64,000 bases of DNA from Chryseobacterium pennae (GTDB lineage Bacteria; Bacteroidota; Bacteroidia; Flavobacteriales; Weeksellaceae). Below are positions 1-7,641 of the stretch, one piece after another. The stretch is from positions 20,916-84,915 of the forward strand of contig NZ_QNVT01000033.1 in the NCBI RefSeq assembly GCF_003385515.1. The letters run 5' to 3'. The number at the start of each line of letters is the position of its first letter. The stretch's first letter is position 1. The notes beneath the pieces were generated by a model. The model saw only the letters and a program-made list of their open reading frames with translations, had not been told where the DNA came from and did not search any database. Position numbers and translations under genes: made by a program.

Positions 1-356
1 TTTTTTAGTCTTGCAACTTCTTCTTTTAACAGACTGATATACTCCTGTAAGCTTTTAATGATTTCGATGCTTAATTCATTATTAATAGTAGCATTAATGT
101 TATTCCCCATATTACCTTGTGCCTGATCATTAAACACAGGATGGTCAATGTTAATATTAACTTCATCCTCTTCATAAATTTCCTCAACCGGCACTTCAAG
201 AAATTTCGCCAGCTTATCCCATTCAGCTTGTATAATTTTTACAGCTCCGCTTTCTTTTCTGCTATAATTTGAAACATCTGTAGCAATAGCATCAGCAACT
301 TGCTGTTGGGTATAACCTTTCCTTTTTCTTACTGTACGTAGTTTTTCTTTTTGCAT
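1..356 (-). CDS. XRE-family helix-turn-helix regulator (3' end cut by window)
   Basis: The reading frame starts at the ATG at 356-354 and stays open to base 1, giving about 118 residues with the C-terminus missing. Residues 1 to about 65 form a Cro/CI-type HTH: a basic start (MQKEKLRTVRKRKGYTQQQV) followed by the ADAIATDVSNYSRKESG segment typical of XRE DNA-binding domains. After a short acidic linker, a heptad-like stretch ending in KEEVARLK suggests a coiled coil for dimerisation. It is probably a cytoplasmic single-domain transcription regulator; its target is unknown. A TAnnTTTG promoter box lies about 70 bp upstream. The divergent neighbour is ssb, 326 bp away. Confidence 0.8.
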   Translation of the reverse strand, partial: MQKEKLRTVRKRKGYTQQQVADAIATDVSNYSRKESGAVKIIQAEWDKLAKFLEVPVEEIYEEDEVNINIDHPVFNDQAQGNMGNNINATINNELSIEIIKSLQEYISLLKEEVARLK

Positions 357-425
357 ATTAGACGTTTTTACAAATTTGCAAAAAAATAACGTATAAAATA
401 GAGAGGTTTTTAAAATTTTTATTAA

Positions 426-433
426 CAAAAATA
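426..433 (-). promoter_or_regulatory. Candidate -7 box for the XRE regulator
   Basis: Read on the minus strand this is TATTTTTG, a full match to the Bacteroidota -7 consensus TAnnTTTG. It would give a leader of roughly 60 nt before the ATG at 356. No TTG is seen at the expected -33 distance, so support is the -7 match and its position only. Confidence 0.4.
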
Positions 434-544
434 AAATCTATAATTCCTGAGTAAGTTCATATCATTCCTTTTTATTTTAAAACTATATTAATATTTTTTA
501 CCATGAGAAGTGAATATTACTAAACATTTTTAATCTTTATTATC

Positions 545-587
545 CGATTATAAACGATTACAAACGAATTTAAATAGTTTATAACCG
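545..587. repeat. Three 10-bp direct repeats plus an inverted copy upstream of ssb
   Basis: Three consecutive 10-mers, CGATTATAAA (545-554), CGATTACAAA (555-564) and CGAATTTAAA (565-574), are followed by GTTTATAACCG (577-587), which is nearly the reverse complement of the first. The 10-bp step puts all copies on one face of the helix, as in protein-binding arrays. The site lies about 100 bp before ssb in the otherwise gene-free stretch 357-682, which holds no other clear feature apart from the minus-strand promoter box. Confidence 0.45.
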
Positions 588-682
588 ACTGATTCTTGGT
601 GAGATCGCAACCTTTGCAACAGAGATTTGAGAAAACAGTGAACGTCTCTTATCTAAAATACTAATCATTAAATCTAAAAGTT

Positions 683-1015
683 ATGTCACTAAGAAACAAA
701 GTAACATTAATTGGTTACACAGGTAAAGAAGTTGAAATGGTAAACTTCGAAAACGGAAGCGTAAAAGCAAATGTATCTTTAGCTACCAGCGATCATTACA
801 CTAATGCTAAAGGTGAAAAAGTGGAAGAAACACAATGGCACAATCTGATTGCTTTCGGGAAAGTTGCAGAAATTATGGAAAAGTATGTTCCCAAAGGAAA
901 AGAGATTGCGATTGAAGGTAAGCTTACCTACAGATCTTACGATGATAAGGATGGTGTAAAGCGTTACATTACGGAAATTCGAGTAGATGAGATCCTGTTG
1001 CTGGGAGGTAAATAA
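683..1015 (+). CDS. ssb: Short single-stranded DNA-binding protein
   Basis: A 110-residue protein that is almost only an OB-fold of the bacterial SSB family. It begins MSLRNKVTLIGYTGKEVE, has the family stretch around TQWHNLIAFGKVAEIMEKYVPKG (about residues 50-73), and ends with the VDEILLLG strand. It should bind ssDNA in replication or repair. Usual SSBs are about 140-180 residues with a flexible linker and an acidic tip that recruits partners; this one ends LLLGGK with neither. It is therefore probably a paralogue rather than the main replicative SSB. An HRDC-domain gene follows after 14 bp, so the two are likely cotranscribed. Confidence 0.9.
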   Translation: MSLRNKVTLIGYTGKEVEMVNFENGSVKANVSLATSDHYTNAKGEKVEETQWHNLIAFGKVAEIMEKYVPKGKEIAIEGKLTYRSYDDKDGVKRYITEIRVDEILLLGGK

Positions 1016-1029
1016 TTCTAAAAACTCAA

Positions 1030-1485
1030 ATGATGAAAGTAAAAGTTTTTAAGATCAGGCTTCCTGAAGAATTTCTCTACAAAGATCAGAAAATGCTTGA
1101 TGATTTTCTGGAAGGCAATGAGATTATAAAAGTGGAAACCGCTTTTGTAAACGATGAATGTTATTGGTCTGTGATTCTGTATTTTGAAGAACTTAAAGTA
1201 GTGAAAAATACAGTGAAAGAACCAAAGGTTATTAAATACTCTGCGGATAATGATTTCCTGAATCCCGATGAAGAACAAATTCTCAATGCCCTGAAACTTT
1301 GGAGGTCGGAGAAAGCCAGGGAACAAAATCTGCCAAGCTACTTCATTGCAAGTAATAAAGAACTGATGTCTGTAGCTAAGTATAAACCTGCCAAAAAAGA
1401 AGAACTATTGGAGATCAAAGGATTCGGAAAGCATAAGATTGAAAATTATGGCGAAGAAATACTGGAAATCCTTGAAAGTGTCTGA
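1030..1485 (+). CDS. HRDC domain-containing protein
   Basis: A 151-residue protein. Residues about 80-150 match an HRDC domain, the helical nucleic-acid-binding module of RecQ helicases and RNase D: ALKLWRSEKAREQNLP, then IASNKELMSVAKYKP, then a helix-hairpin-helix-like EIKGFGKHKIENYGEEIL. The first 75 residues form a small unassigned domain of strands and helices. There is no helicase or nuclease domain, so it probably acts as a DNA- or RNA-binding accessory. It lies 14 bp downstream of the short ssb and ends at a shared terminator, suggesting a two-gene DNA-metabolism operon. Confidence 0.75.
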   Translation: MMKVKVFKIRLPEEFLYKDQKMLDDFLEGNEIIKVETAFVNDECYWSVILYFEELKVVKNTVKEPKVIKYSADNDFLNPDEEQILNALKLWRSEKAREQNLPSYFIASNKELMSVAKYKPAKKEELLEIKGFGKHKIENYGEEILEILESV

Positions 1486-1513
1486 TTTTTAGGAACAATT
1501 AATACTAAAGAAC

Positions 1514-1545
1514 AAAAGCTGTAGAAGTAATCTTCAACAGCTTTT
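1514..1545. terminator. Bidirectional hairpin terminator
   Basis: The arms AAAAGCTGT-A-GAAG and CTTC-A-ACAGCTTTT enclose a TAAT loop, with one A-A mismatch. It sits between the convergent HRDC and SDR genes and has A/T flanks suitable for both strands. Confidence 0.7.
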
Positions 1546-1570
1546 GCTATTCAAAATCAAAAGTTTATTC

Positions 1571-2326
1571 TTAGTTTTTATTTGCTTGAGAGTTTTTTTG
1601 ATCAAGTGAAGTTGGTTCAATCCTTAATTCTAAATTGTCTCTTTTCGTAGATAAGTTAAATAGCTCTTTGGCTATATGTGTTGCTTCTGTTCGGTTTTCC
1701 AATTCAAAGCCTAAAGGAAGATCTGATCTGCTGCTTTCTTTTTCAGAATCAGAATATAGAGGAGGGTTGTCAATGGGGATATAACCCACAAAAATATTTT
1801 TTTCTGCGAATTCATTATGCAAATGGGTAGTAAGCATTCTCAAAGCTGCTTGAGGGACTCCCATAGCAGAAGTAAAAGGATAGGCAGTTCTATCTGACTG
1901 CCCACTTGTAAATAATAGAGCTCCGCTGGTTTGTAAAAGATAAGGAATGGTTGTTTTGGCAGTTTCCAAAGCGCTTAAAACTCTTGTATTCAAATAAGTT
2001 TTTAATAAATCAATAGATAAATCCGTTATGGGAACATAAGACTCTGCTCCCAAAGGCCCAGGAACATTATACAAAACAACATCCAGACGATTTCCTAATT
2101 TTTCTGTTAATTTTTTTATAGAGCCGGATACAGATTCAGGAGTATTAGCGTCAATTGTTTCATTGAATACAGATATTCCTTCTAGCTCAAGTTCAGCTTT
2201 TATAAGGTTAAGTTTTTCCTGGTTTCTACTCATTAAGCCTACCAAATATCCATGATGGCCAAAATATCTGGCTGTTTCTAGCCCAACCCCCGGTCCAGCT
2301 CCTATAATTATTATTGTCTTGTTCAT
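1571..2326 (-). CDS. SDR-family NAD(P)-binding oxidoreductase
   Basis: A Rossmann-fold protein of 251 residues from the chosen ATG at 2326; in-frame ATGs at 2338 and 2377 only add residues upstream of the first beta strand. It opens MNKTIIIIGAGPGVGLETARYFG, where GAGPGVG fits the SDR dinucleotide motif. A VVLYNVPGP segment corresponds to the NNAG region and ALLFTSGQSD to the catalytic Ser strand. The usual YxxxK pair is not evident where expected: the helix reads SAMGVPQAALRML. The catalytic activity and substrate are therefore uncertain. Divergent from, and sharing regulatory DNA with, an HxlR-type regulator that probably controls it. Confidence 0.75.
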   Translation of the reverse strand: MNKTIIIIGAGPGVGLETARYFGHHGYLVGLMSRNQEKLNLIKAELELEGISVFNETIDANTPESVSGSIKKLTEKLGNRLDVVLYNVPGPLGAESYVPITDLSIDLLKTYLNTRVLSALETAKTTIPYLLQTSGALLFTSGQSDRTAYPFTSAMGVPQAALRMLTTHLHNEFAEKNIFVGYIPIDNPPLYSDSEKESSRSDLPLGFELENRTEATHIAKELFNLSTKRDNLELRIEPTSLDQKNSQANKN

Positions 2327-2358
2327 TGTTAAACTCATAATATTGTTATTTAATACAG

Positions 2359-2391
2359 GGACAAAATTATAGGACAAAATTTGTATTTTTG
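2359..2391. promoter_or_regulatory. Overlapping divergent promoters with direct-repeat operator
   Basis: TAATTTTG on the minus strand (2369-2362) and TATTTTTG on the plus strand (2384-2391) both match the TAnnTTTG -7 consensus. The 10-mer GGACAAAATT occurs at 2359-2368 and 2372-2381, a 13-bp step, covering the minus -7 box and lying just before the plus one. Binding here by the adjacent HxlR protein would affect both genes. Promoter boxes are seen; the operator role is inferred. Confidence 0.5.
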
Positions 2392-2393
2392 TT

Positions 2394-2777
2394 ATGAGTT
2401 ACCTCTATGATAGTGGTTACAAAAATGTAAGTATAGATATGAATATTGAGAAAAAACCTTGTGATAATGCCTATTTAGCAATCCATGATACTCTTTATGT
2501 TATAGGGGGGAAATGGAAGCTTGTTATTTTGGGTGCTTTGGTGACCACAGGCAGCAAATCTTTCGGTGAGCTATCTAAAATGATTGATATCAGTCCGAGA
2601 ATTTTGTCTAAAGAATTACGTGAATTGGAGCTTAATAAACTTATTACCCGAAAGGTTCTCGATACAAAACCTATTATGACAGAATATTCAGTGACTCCCT
2701 ATGCTGAAAGCCTTCGTGAACTGATTAATATTATGATTAGCTGGGGATATCAGCACAGAGAAGAAATCAAAGATTAA
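2394..2777 (+). CDS. HxlR-family winged-helix transcriptional regulator
   Basis: A 127-residue winged helix of the HxlR family (related to MarR). The hallmark IGGKWKLVIL follows an N-terminal Cys (KPCDNAYLAI), then the recognition region ISPRILSKELRELE and the wing LNKLITRKV, ending with SVTPYAESL. It probably senses oxidative, electrophilic or metabolite stress and controls the divergent SDR gene. The longest frame starts at 2394, but the -7 box at 2384-2391 would put transcription start at or just after that ATG. The ATG at 2439 (MNIEKKPCDN), which fits family N-termini better, is therefore a serious alternative. Confidence 0.88.
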   Translation: MSYLYDSGYKNVSIDMNIEKKPCDNAYLAIHDTLYVIGGKWKLVILGALVTTGSKSFGELSKMIDISPRILSKELRELELNKLITRKVLDTKPIMTEYSVTPYAESLRELINIMISWGYQHREEIKD

Positions 2778-2938
2778 TTCAGAACCTTATAATTGATATC
2801 TTTAAAATACTGATAGACGAAACTTCAGATTGAGACAAATTACATTTTATTTTTTTAATAACCAGGTTCTATCACCGTAAAAATAGTAAAGGTCATTTCT
2901 TTAGTTTTTAATGCTGTGTAAAATTCCCTGCAATTCCG

Positions 2939-2946
2939 TACTTTTG
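2939..2946 (+). promoter_or_regulatory. Candidate -7 box for hisS
   Basis: TACTTTTG matches TAnnTTTG and lies 25 bp before the hisS ATG, giving a short leader. The -33 region has GTG rather than TTG at 20 bp spacing. Confidence 0.5.
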
Positions 2947-2971
2947 TCCTTATCAAAATGACATACAATAA

Positions 2972-4339
2972 ATGAAGCCAAGTTTAGCAAAAGGAACGAG
3001 AGATTTTACAGCACAGGAAGTATCCAGAAGAAAATATATCATCAATATTCTACAGAATAATTTTGAGTTATTCGGTTTTCAGCCTCTGGAAACGCCAAGT
3101 TTTGAAAATCTTTCCACTTTAACGGGAAAGTACGGAGAAGAAGGGGATCGTTTGATTTTTAAAATCCTTAATTCAAGTATTAACGAAGCAAAGGATGAAA
3201 AAAAGGATCAGATGCTTAATGATTTCCAGAGAGCATTGGAAAAACCTTTCAGTTCAGAAAGCTTAACAGATAAAGCGCTTCGTTATGACCTTACTGTACC
3301 TTTTGCAAGATTTGTGGCGATGAATCATGGAAAATTAACTTTTCCATTCAAGCGTTTCCAGATCCAGCCGGTATGGAGAGCAGACCGACCTCAGAAAGGA
3401 AGATACAGAGAGTTTTATCAGTGTGATGCAGATGTAGTAGGAAGTGAAAGTTTACTACAGGAAGTAGATCTGGTTCAATTGTATTTGAAATCATTTGCTG
3501 ATCTGAAAGTACCTGTTACCATTCACATGAACAACAGAAAAATTCTTTCTGGATTAGCCGAATATGCAGGAATTACAGATAAATTAATCGATTTTACAGT
3601 AGCTTTAGACAAGCTGGATAAAATTGGAAAAGAGGGAGTTGTTAAGGAATTATTGGAAAGAGAAATCTCTCAGGAATCTATTGATAAATTAGACTTTTTA
3701 TTCAGCCAGTCTGATGATGCTTTGGAAAACTTACTTCAGTTGAAAGAAAAATTCGTAGGTAACGAGATCGGACTGAAAGGAGTAGAGGAATTAGAGTTTG
3801 TTCTTACACAATCTCTGAACCTTGGCGTTGATATGCAGAATCTTGTATTCAACATTACGCTGGCAAGAGGTCTTGATTACTATACCGGAGCTATTTTCGA
3901 AGTGAAAGCAGATGAGGTAGCGATGGGATCTATTGGCGGTGGTGGTAGATATGACAACCTTACAGAAGTGTTTGGGGTAAAAAATATCCCTGGGATTGGT
4001 ATTTCATTCGGATTAGACAGGATTTATCTGGTGATGGAAGAGCTTAATCTTTTCCCTGAAGAAGCTGCTTCTAAAATAGAATATCTGTTTGCTAATTTCG
4101 GAGGTGAAGAGACTACAGAAGCTTTGAAACTAATCATGCAATTAAGATCAAAAGGGATTTCAGCAGAACTGTATCCTGAAAATGCAAAAATCAATAAGCA
4201 GTTTACTTATGCAGAGAAAAAAGGAATTAAAAACCTTGTTTTCTTGGGTGAAGAAGAACTTAAAAATGGTACAATAACCTTTAAGGATCTTGTAGCTGGA
4301 GAACAGAAAACGCTTTCTTTGAACGAATTTTTAGGATAG
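2972..4339 (+). CDS. hisS: Histidine--tRNA ligase
   Basis: Class II aminoacyl-tRNA synthetase of 455 residues that charges tRNA-His in the cytoplasm. It opens with the typical AKGTRDF, has motif 2 in RADRPQKGRYREFYQCD (about residues 134-150), the HisRS signature LARGLDYYTG (about 296-306), and GGGGRYDNL with GIGISFGLDR as motif 3. The last 90 residues form the anticodon-binding domain. Length fits the family; an insertion rich in Lys and Asp around residue 70 is common in Bacteroidota HisRS. Downstream begins the zinc-ribbon/SHOCT array on the same strand after only 23 bp. Confidence 0.97.
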   Translation: MKPSLAKGTRDFTAQEVSRRKYIINILQNNFELFGFQPLETPSFENLSTLTGKYGEEGDRLIFKILNSSINEAKDEKKDQMLNDFQRALEKPFSSESLTDKALRYDLTVPFARFVAMNHGKLTFPFKRFQIQPVWRADRPQKGRYREFYQCDADVVGSESLLQEVDLVQLYLKSFADLKVPVTIHMNNRKILSGLAEYAGITDKLIDFTVALDKLDKIGKEGVVKELLEREISQESIDKLDFLFSQSDDALENLLQLKEKFVGNEIGLKGVEELEFVLTQSLNLGVDMQNLVFNITLARGLDYYTGAIFEVKADEVAMGSIGGGGRYDNLTEVFGVKNIPGIGISFGLDRIYLVMEELNLFPEEAASKIEYLFANFGGEETTEALKLIMQLRSKGISAELYPENAKINKQFTYAEKKGIKNLVFLGEEELKNGTITFKDLVAGEQKTLSLNEFLG

Positions 4340-4362
4340 TATTAAGCAAGTCGAAGTTTATT

Positions 4363-4698
4363 GTGGAAAAATGCATAGGCTGTCTTGCTCCGTTTCAAAA
4401 TACAGGTTTTTTCTCTACGAAAGAAGAACTGGCGGATCATACTTATGTATGTAATAGCTGTGGAGAGCAAGCGCGTAAAGCTCTTGCAAATATGTATATT
4501 AGTACCACTATATTTTCCAGTTGTACTGCTTTTCAGGTTCGGGAGCTTTTGCGTAATTCTGATGAGACAAAACCTCAGGAACAATCAGCCTCAGGAATTT
4601 TGGATATGATAGAAAGGTTCGGAAAATTGAAAGAAAGCGGTATTCTTACCCATGAAGAATTTACAGAACAAAAGCAGAAACTTCTTGATAAATTATAA
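4363..4698 (+). CDS. Zinc-ribbon / SHOCT protein (short member of the array)
   Basis: A 111-residue protein with Cys4, Cys7, Cys30 and Cys33 in a CxxC...CxxC zinc ribbon, then a linker, and a C-terminal SHOCT motif at about residues 80-111 (LDMIERFGKLKESGILTHEE). It lacks the PH-like middle domain of its downstream paralogues. The start is a GTG at 4363: no in-frame ATG exists upstream after the hisS stop, and GTG puts the first Cys pair at almost the same position as in the paralogues. Function unknown; SHOCT motifs are thought to mediate oligomerisation. It may be partly read through from hisS. Confidence 0.7.
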   Translation: MEKCIGCLAPFQNTGFFSTKEELADHTYVCNSCGEQARKALANMYISTTIFSSCTAFQVRELLRNSDETKPQEQSASGILDMIERFGKLKESGILTHEEFTEQKQKLLDKL

Positions 4699-4723
4699 TT
4701 TCCCTGAAATTTATATAAGAAAT

Positions 4724-4756
4724 AATCAGCCACAAAAAATATTTTTGTGGCTGATT
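4724..4756 (+). terminator. Hairpin terminator after the first SHOCT gene
   Basis: A perfect 14-bp stem, AATCAGCCACAAAA with TTTTGTGGCTGATT, closes on a 5-nt A/T loop. It ends the hisS-SHOCT unit and separates it from the next paralogue. Confidence 0.7.
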
Positions 4757-4861
4757 TACTTGATGAATCATAAGTTTTGAATACTTTGCCCTCCAGAATC
4801 GGTTTAGAATTTGTAATTTGGGGCGATTAATAGAACAGTAGAATTACCTTCTACCTATATG

Positions 4862-4879
4862 AAACTTTTAAACATAAAA
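4862..4879 (+). repeat. Duplicated 18-bp leader, copy 1
   Basis: AAACTTTTAAACATAAAA ends 5 bp before the ATG at 4885. An identical copy at 5834-5851 ends 5 bp before the next paralogue. Looser similarity continues upstream (GAACAnTAGnAATT), so leader and gene were duplicated together. Confidence 0.7.
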
Positions 4880-4884
4880 ACCAA

Positions 4885-5745
4885 ATGAATACTATTTGTG
4901 CATTGTGCGGAACTCCGCTGACGTCTACGGATATGCTTGTTGGAAAAAATAAACTTGCAGATGGCGGCTATTTGTGTGCTGAATGTTTTAATAAAGCCAT
5001 TACAATCAATAGAGATCTTATCAATAATTTGCATCAGTTTTATTTTGCTGAAATAACAGGAATGTTCCTTAAAAGTAAAATTGATGGGAGCCAGAGTCCG
5101 GGAACTCCATCTTCAGGAACAGGCAACTATGAATATGATGCTCCCACCAGATTAGACGAAATAAAAGACCAGATTGTAGGGCTGAAAGCCAGATTGAGCG
5201 TTTTAGCCAATGAAGAAGTAAATGAACTGGATAAAGTCCTGGATCCAAATGAACGATTGATTGCCATTGCAGAATGTATCAATCTTCGTAATAACAGGGA
5301 AGGAATTATTTTCTCAACCCAATGGAGAGTGATTTTCATGGATAAAAAATTCTTGGGTGGTGTGGTAAAAAATGAATATACCCATAAAGATATTACCGCT
5401 CTGGATCAGGTTGAAAACCTTCTATACTCAGTATTAAGAGTAAATACAAGCGGTGGTGCTGTAGAGTTTAAACTGCATAATAAAAGTGATGGTAGATCAT
5501 TCTGTGATATCGTAAACGGTCAGATCAGAGGATCCGAAAGACAAACATTTCAGAAACCGTCACAACCACAGTCATTTTATCAAAATACTCCAAGCCCAGC
5601 ACTTCAAAATTCATCCAATATTCCAAAAGGATCTACAGAAGATATTTTTGAACAATTGGAAAAGCTTGGTAAGCTAAGACAGATGGGCGTTTTAAGTGAG
5701 GAAGAGTTCTCATTACAGAAAGCAAAACTACTGGAAAGACTTTAA
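4885..5745 (+). CDS. Zinc-ribbon / PH-like / SHOCT protein 1
   Basis: A 286-residue cytoplasmic protein without signal peptide or membrane segment. Residues 1-45 form a zinc ribbon (Cys5, Cys8, Cys31, Cys34; ADGGYLC) resembling DUF4428. Residues about 85-215 resemble a YokE-type bacterial PH domain (EIKDQIVGLKARLSVL, then LDPNERLIAIAEC, then IFSTQWRVIFMDKKFLGG). After a Pro/Gln/Ser-rich linker, a SHOCT motif ends the protein (QLEKLGKLRQMGVLSEEEF, about 256-286). Two close paralogues follow. Function unknown; the layout suggests an adaptor that binds a ligand or surface through PH and self-associates through SHOCT. Confidence 0.78.
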   Translation: MNTICALCGTPLTSTDMLVGKNKLADGGYLCAECFNKAITINRDLINNLHQFYFAEITGMFLKSKIDGSQSPGTPSSGTGNYEYDAPTRLDEIKDQIVGLKARLSVLANEEVNELDKVLDPNERLIAIAECINLRNNREGIIFSTQWRVIFMDKKFLGGVVKNEYTHKDITALDQVENLLYSVLRVNTSGGAVEFKLHNKSDGRSFCDIVNGQIRGSERQTFQKPSQPQSFYQNTPSPALQNSSNIPKGSTEDIFEQLEKLGKLRQMGVLSEEEFSLQKAKLLERL

Positions 5746-5833
5746 AAAAGATAAGTTAATCCAAAAGCATATCCTTATTTGTAATTAGGATGGATATAAA
5801 ACGGAACAATAGGAATTGTCTGCTCTGATATAA

Positions 5834-5851
5834 AAACTTTTAAACATAAAA
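5834..5851 (+). repeat. Duplicated 18-bp leader, copy 2
   Basis: Identical to 4862-4879 and placed at the same 5-bp distance from the ATG at 5857, supporting a tandem duplication that included the leader. Confidence 0.7.
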
Positions 5852-5856
5852 CTAGA

Positions 5857-6750
5857 ATGAACACGAATTGTGCTCTTTGTGGAACCCCATTAAGCCTTAT
5901 GGATACCGTTCTGGGTGAGAATAAGCTCTCAGATGGTGGACTCTTATGCAATAAATGCCTGAATAAAGCAACGGCTATTAATAAAGATCTGGTGCACAGT
6001 CTTATGAATTACACTTTGGCGGAGATCAGAGACTTGACTTGGGGTGAAAGTATTGAAGAAGTGGAGGAAATTGAGGAAGAAACTGTAGTAGAGACTTCAG
6101 TGTCCCATACCAGCATAACATTTTCCCATACTACTGTGCGGTTTTCCCTTGACAAAACAAAGCCTACAAGATCTGACGAAATTCAAGAACAGATTCTTGC
6201 TTTAAATACTAAACTCAGTTCTTCTGTGAATGATGAAGTAGATGAGCTTGTGAAGGTTCTGGATACAGATGAAAAAATTGTTGCAATTGCTGATGCCAAG
6301 TATTTACACAATAATACGAATGGCCTTCTGTTAGCAACACAACGTAAAGTGCTTTTTCTTAATAGGAAGTTTTTTGGAAACATATATAAGAAGGAATTTC
6401 CACATCAAAATATTAATACTGTATTGGATGATATAAGGGAAAAAGATTCTTCACTAAAGATATTAACGAACGGACCTACGGCTGATTTTATTCTTGATGG
6501 CAGTAATTCAGCGCAACTATTTTGTAAAGCTATAGAAAGGTATATAAAAAGTTCAGAAAACAAAGAAAAACAACAGTTAACTCAACCTGAATTAAAGGCT
6601 TCTGCATTTCAGCCATCTCAATCGATACAAGAAGAAGATCCGTCAGTAGTTTTTGATAAGCTCGAAAAATTAGGCAGATTAAGAGACAATGGAATTTTAA
6701 CAGATGATGAATTTGCAGAACAGAAGAAAAAACTGCTGGATAAATTATAA
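5857..6750 (+). CDS. Zinc-ribbon / PH-like / SHOCT protein 2
   Basis: A 297-residue paralogue of the preceding gene with the same order of domains. The zinc ribbon again uses Cys5, Cys8, Cys31 and Cys34 (SDGGLLC). Then comes a Glu-rich linker (EEVEEIEEET) and a Ser/Thr-rich stretch, the PH-like domain at about residues 105-230 (DEIQEQILALNTKLS, then LATQRKVLFLNRKFFGN), and a C-terminal SHOCT (LEKLGRLRDNGILTDDEF). The acidic linker is unique to this copy. The next paralogue starts 11 bp downstream, so the two are cotranscribed. Molecular role unknown. Confidence 0.78.
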   Translation: MNTNCALCGTPLSLMDTVLGENKLSDGGLLCNKCLNKATAINKDLVHSLMNYTLAEIRDLTWGESIEEVEEIEEETVVETSVSHTSITFSHTTVRFSLDKTKPTRSDEIQEQILALNTKLSSSVNDEVDELVKVLDTDEKIVAIADAKYLHNNTNGLLLATQRKVLFLNRKFFGNIYKKEFPHQNINTVLDDIREKDSSLKILTNGPTADFILDGSNSAQLFCKAIERYIKSSENKEKQQLTQPELKASAFQPSQSIQEEDPSVVFDKLEKLGRLRDNGILTDDEFAEQKKKLLDKL

Positions 6751-6761
6751 AAAATAAAAGA

Positions 6762-7622
6762 ATGAGTAATATTTGTTCATTGTGTAATACAGAATTAACC
6801 TCTATGGATAAGCTTTTGGGAGAAAATAAACTTTCAGATGGCGGAGTATTATGCAATAAATGTTTAGATAAAATAAGTTACATCAATCAGGAGGTGCTGT
6901 ATAACCTTAATCAGTTCAATATTGAAGATATTCAGAGGATCATTCAAAATAAAGATACAGAACAGAATCCGCCTGCTGTAATACAGGAAAATCTCCCTAT
7001 GGCTATGGAGGAAGAGCCTCAGAATATTTCTAAGGAAGTATATAAAATAAGAAAGCAGAAGATAAAAGCAGAGCTGGAAAAGCTTAATGCCAGTCTTTCC
7101 GTATTTACCAAAGGTGAGATTAAAGAACTTCCTTATCTGATTTCTGAAGATGAGAAGATCATTGGTATTACAGATGCTCAGTTTGTGAATACCCTGGCTG
7201 CAGGAATATTGGTGGCAACCTCCAAAAGAATGATCTCTGTTTCAAAAGCAATGTTTGGAGATGCTAAAATCAATGATTATCCTAATGAAACCATCAGGTC
7301 TGTAAGCTTTGTAACAGATCCGAGGTCACCTGTCATTAAACTCCATCTTGATGAAAGAGTGGTAGAGTTTGAATGTTTTATGGATAAAGAAGATGCAGAA
7401 AAGTTCTACGGTATTATAAGTCCTATTTATAACAATCCGGTACAGCAATCTCAGCCGGAGGCAAGTCCTGTAAATACTAATATGGATACAGCTGTAAGCG
7501 CAGCACGTTCCCTTGAAATTCTCGAACAGTTGGAAAAACTGGGTAAATTGAGAGAAGGTGGTATTCTTACCGATACCGAGTTTACAGAACAAAAAAGAAA
7601 ATTATTAGAACAATTAAAATAA
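6762..7622 (+). CDS. Zinc-ribbon / PH-like / SHOCT protein 3
   Basis: A 286-residue third full-length copy. Zinc ribbon Cys5, Cys8, Cys31, Cys34 (SDGGVLC). The PH-like part at about residues 105-220 keeps KAELEKLNASLSVF and ISEDEKIIGITDAQF. SHOCT at the end reads LEKLGKLREGGILTDTEF. It diverges from copies 1 and 2 mainly in the PH-like half, as expected if ligand specificity changed. It starts 11 bp after copy 2 and is followed after 19 bp by an acetyltransferase gene, giving a tight transcription unit. Confidence 0.78.
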   Translation: MSNICSLCNTELTSMDKLLGENKLSDGGVLCNKCLDKISYINQEVLYNLNQFNIEDIQRIIQNKDTEQNPPAVIQENLPMAMEEEPQNISKEVYKIRKQKIKAELEKLNASLSVFTKGEIKELPYLISEDEKIIGITDAQFVNTLAAGILVATSKRMISVSKAMFGDAKINDYPNETIRSVSFVTDPRSPVIKLHLDERVVEFECFMDKEDAEKFYGIISPIYNNPVQQSQPEASPVNTNMDTAVSAARSLEILEQLEKLGKLREGGILTDTEFTEQKRKLLEQLK

Positions 7623-7641
7623 AAATTGTTTACCCCAAATC

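Noticed and set aside
545..587. Possible replication origin or DnaA boxes
   Set aside because: No TTATCCACA-like box, no dnaA or dnaN nearby, and the repeats are a different word.
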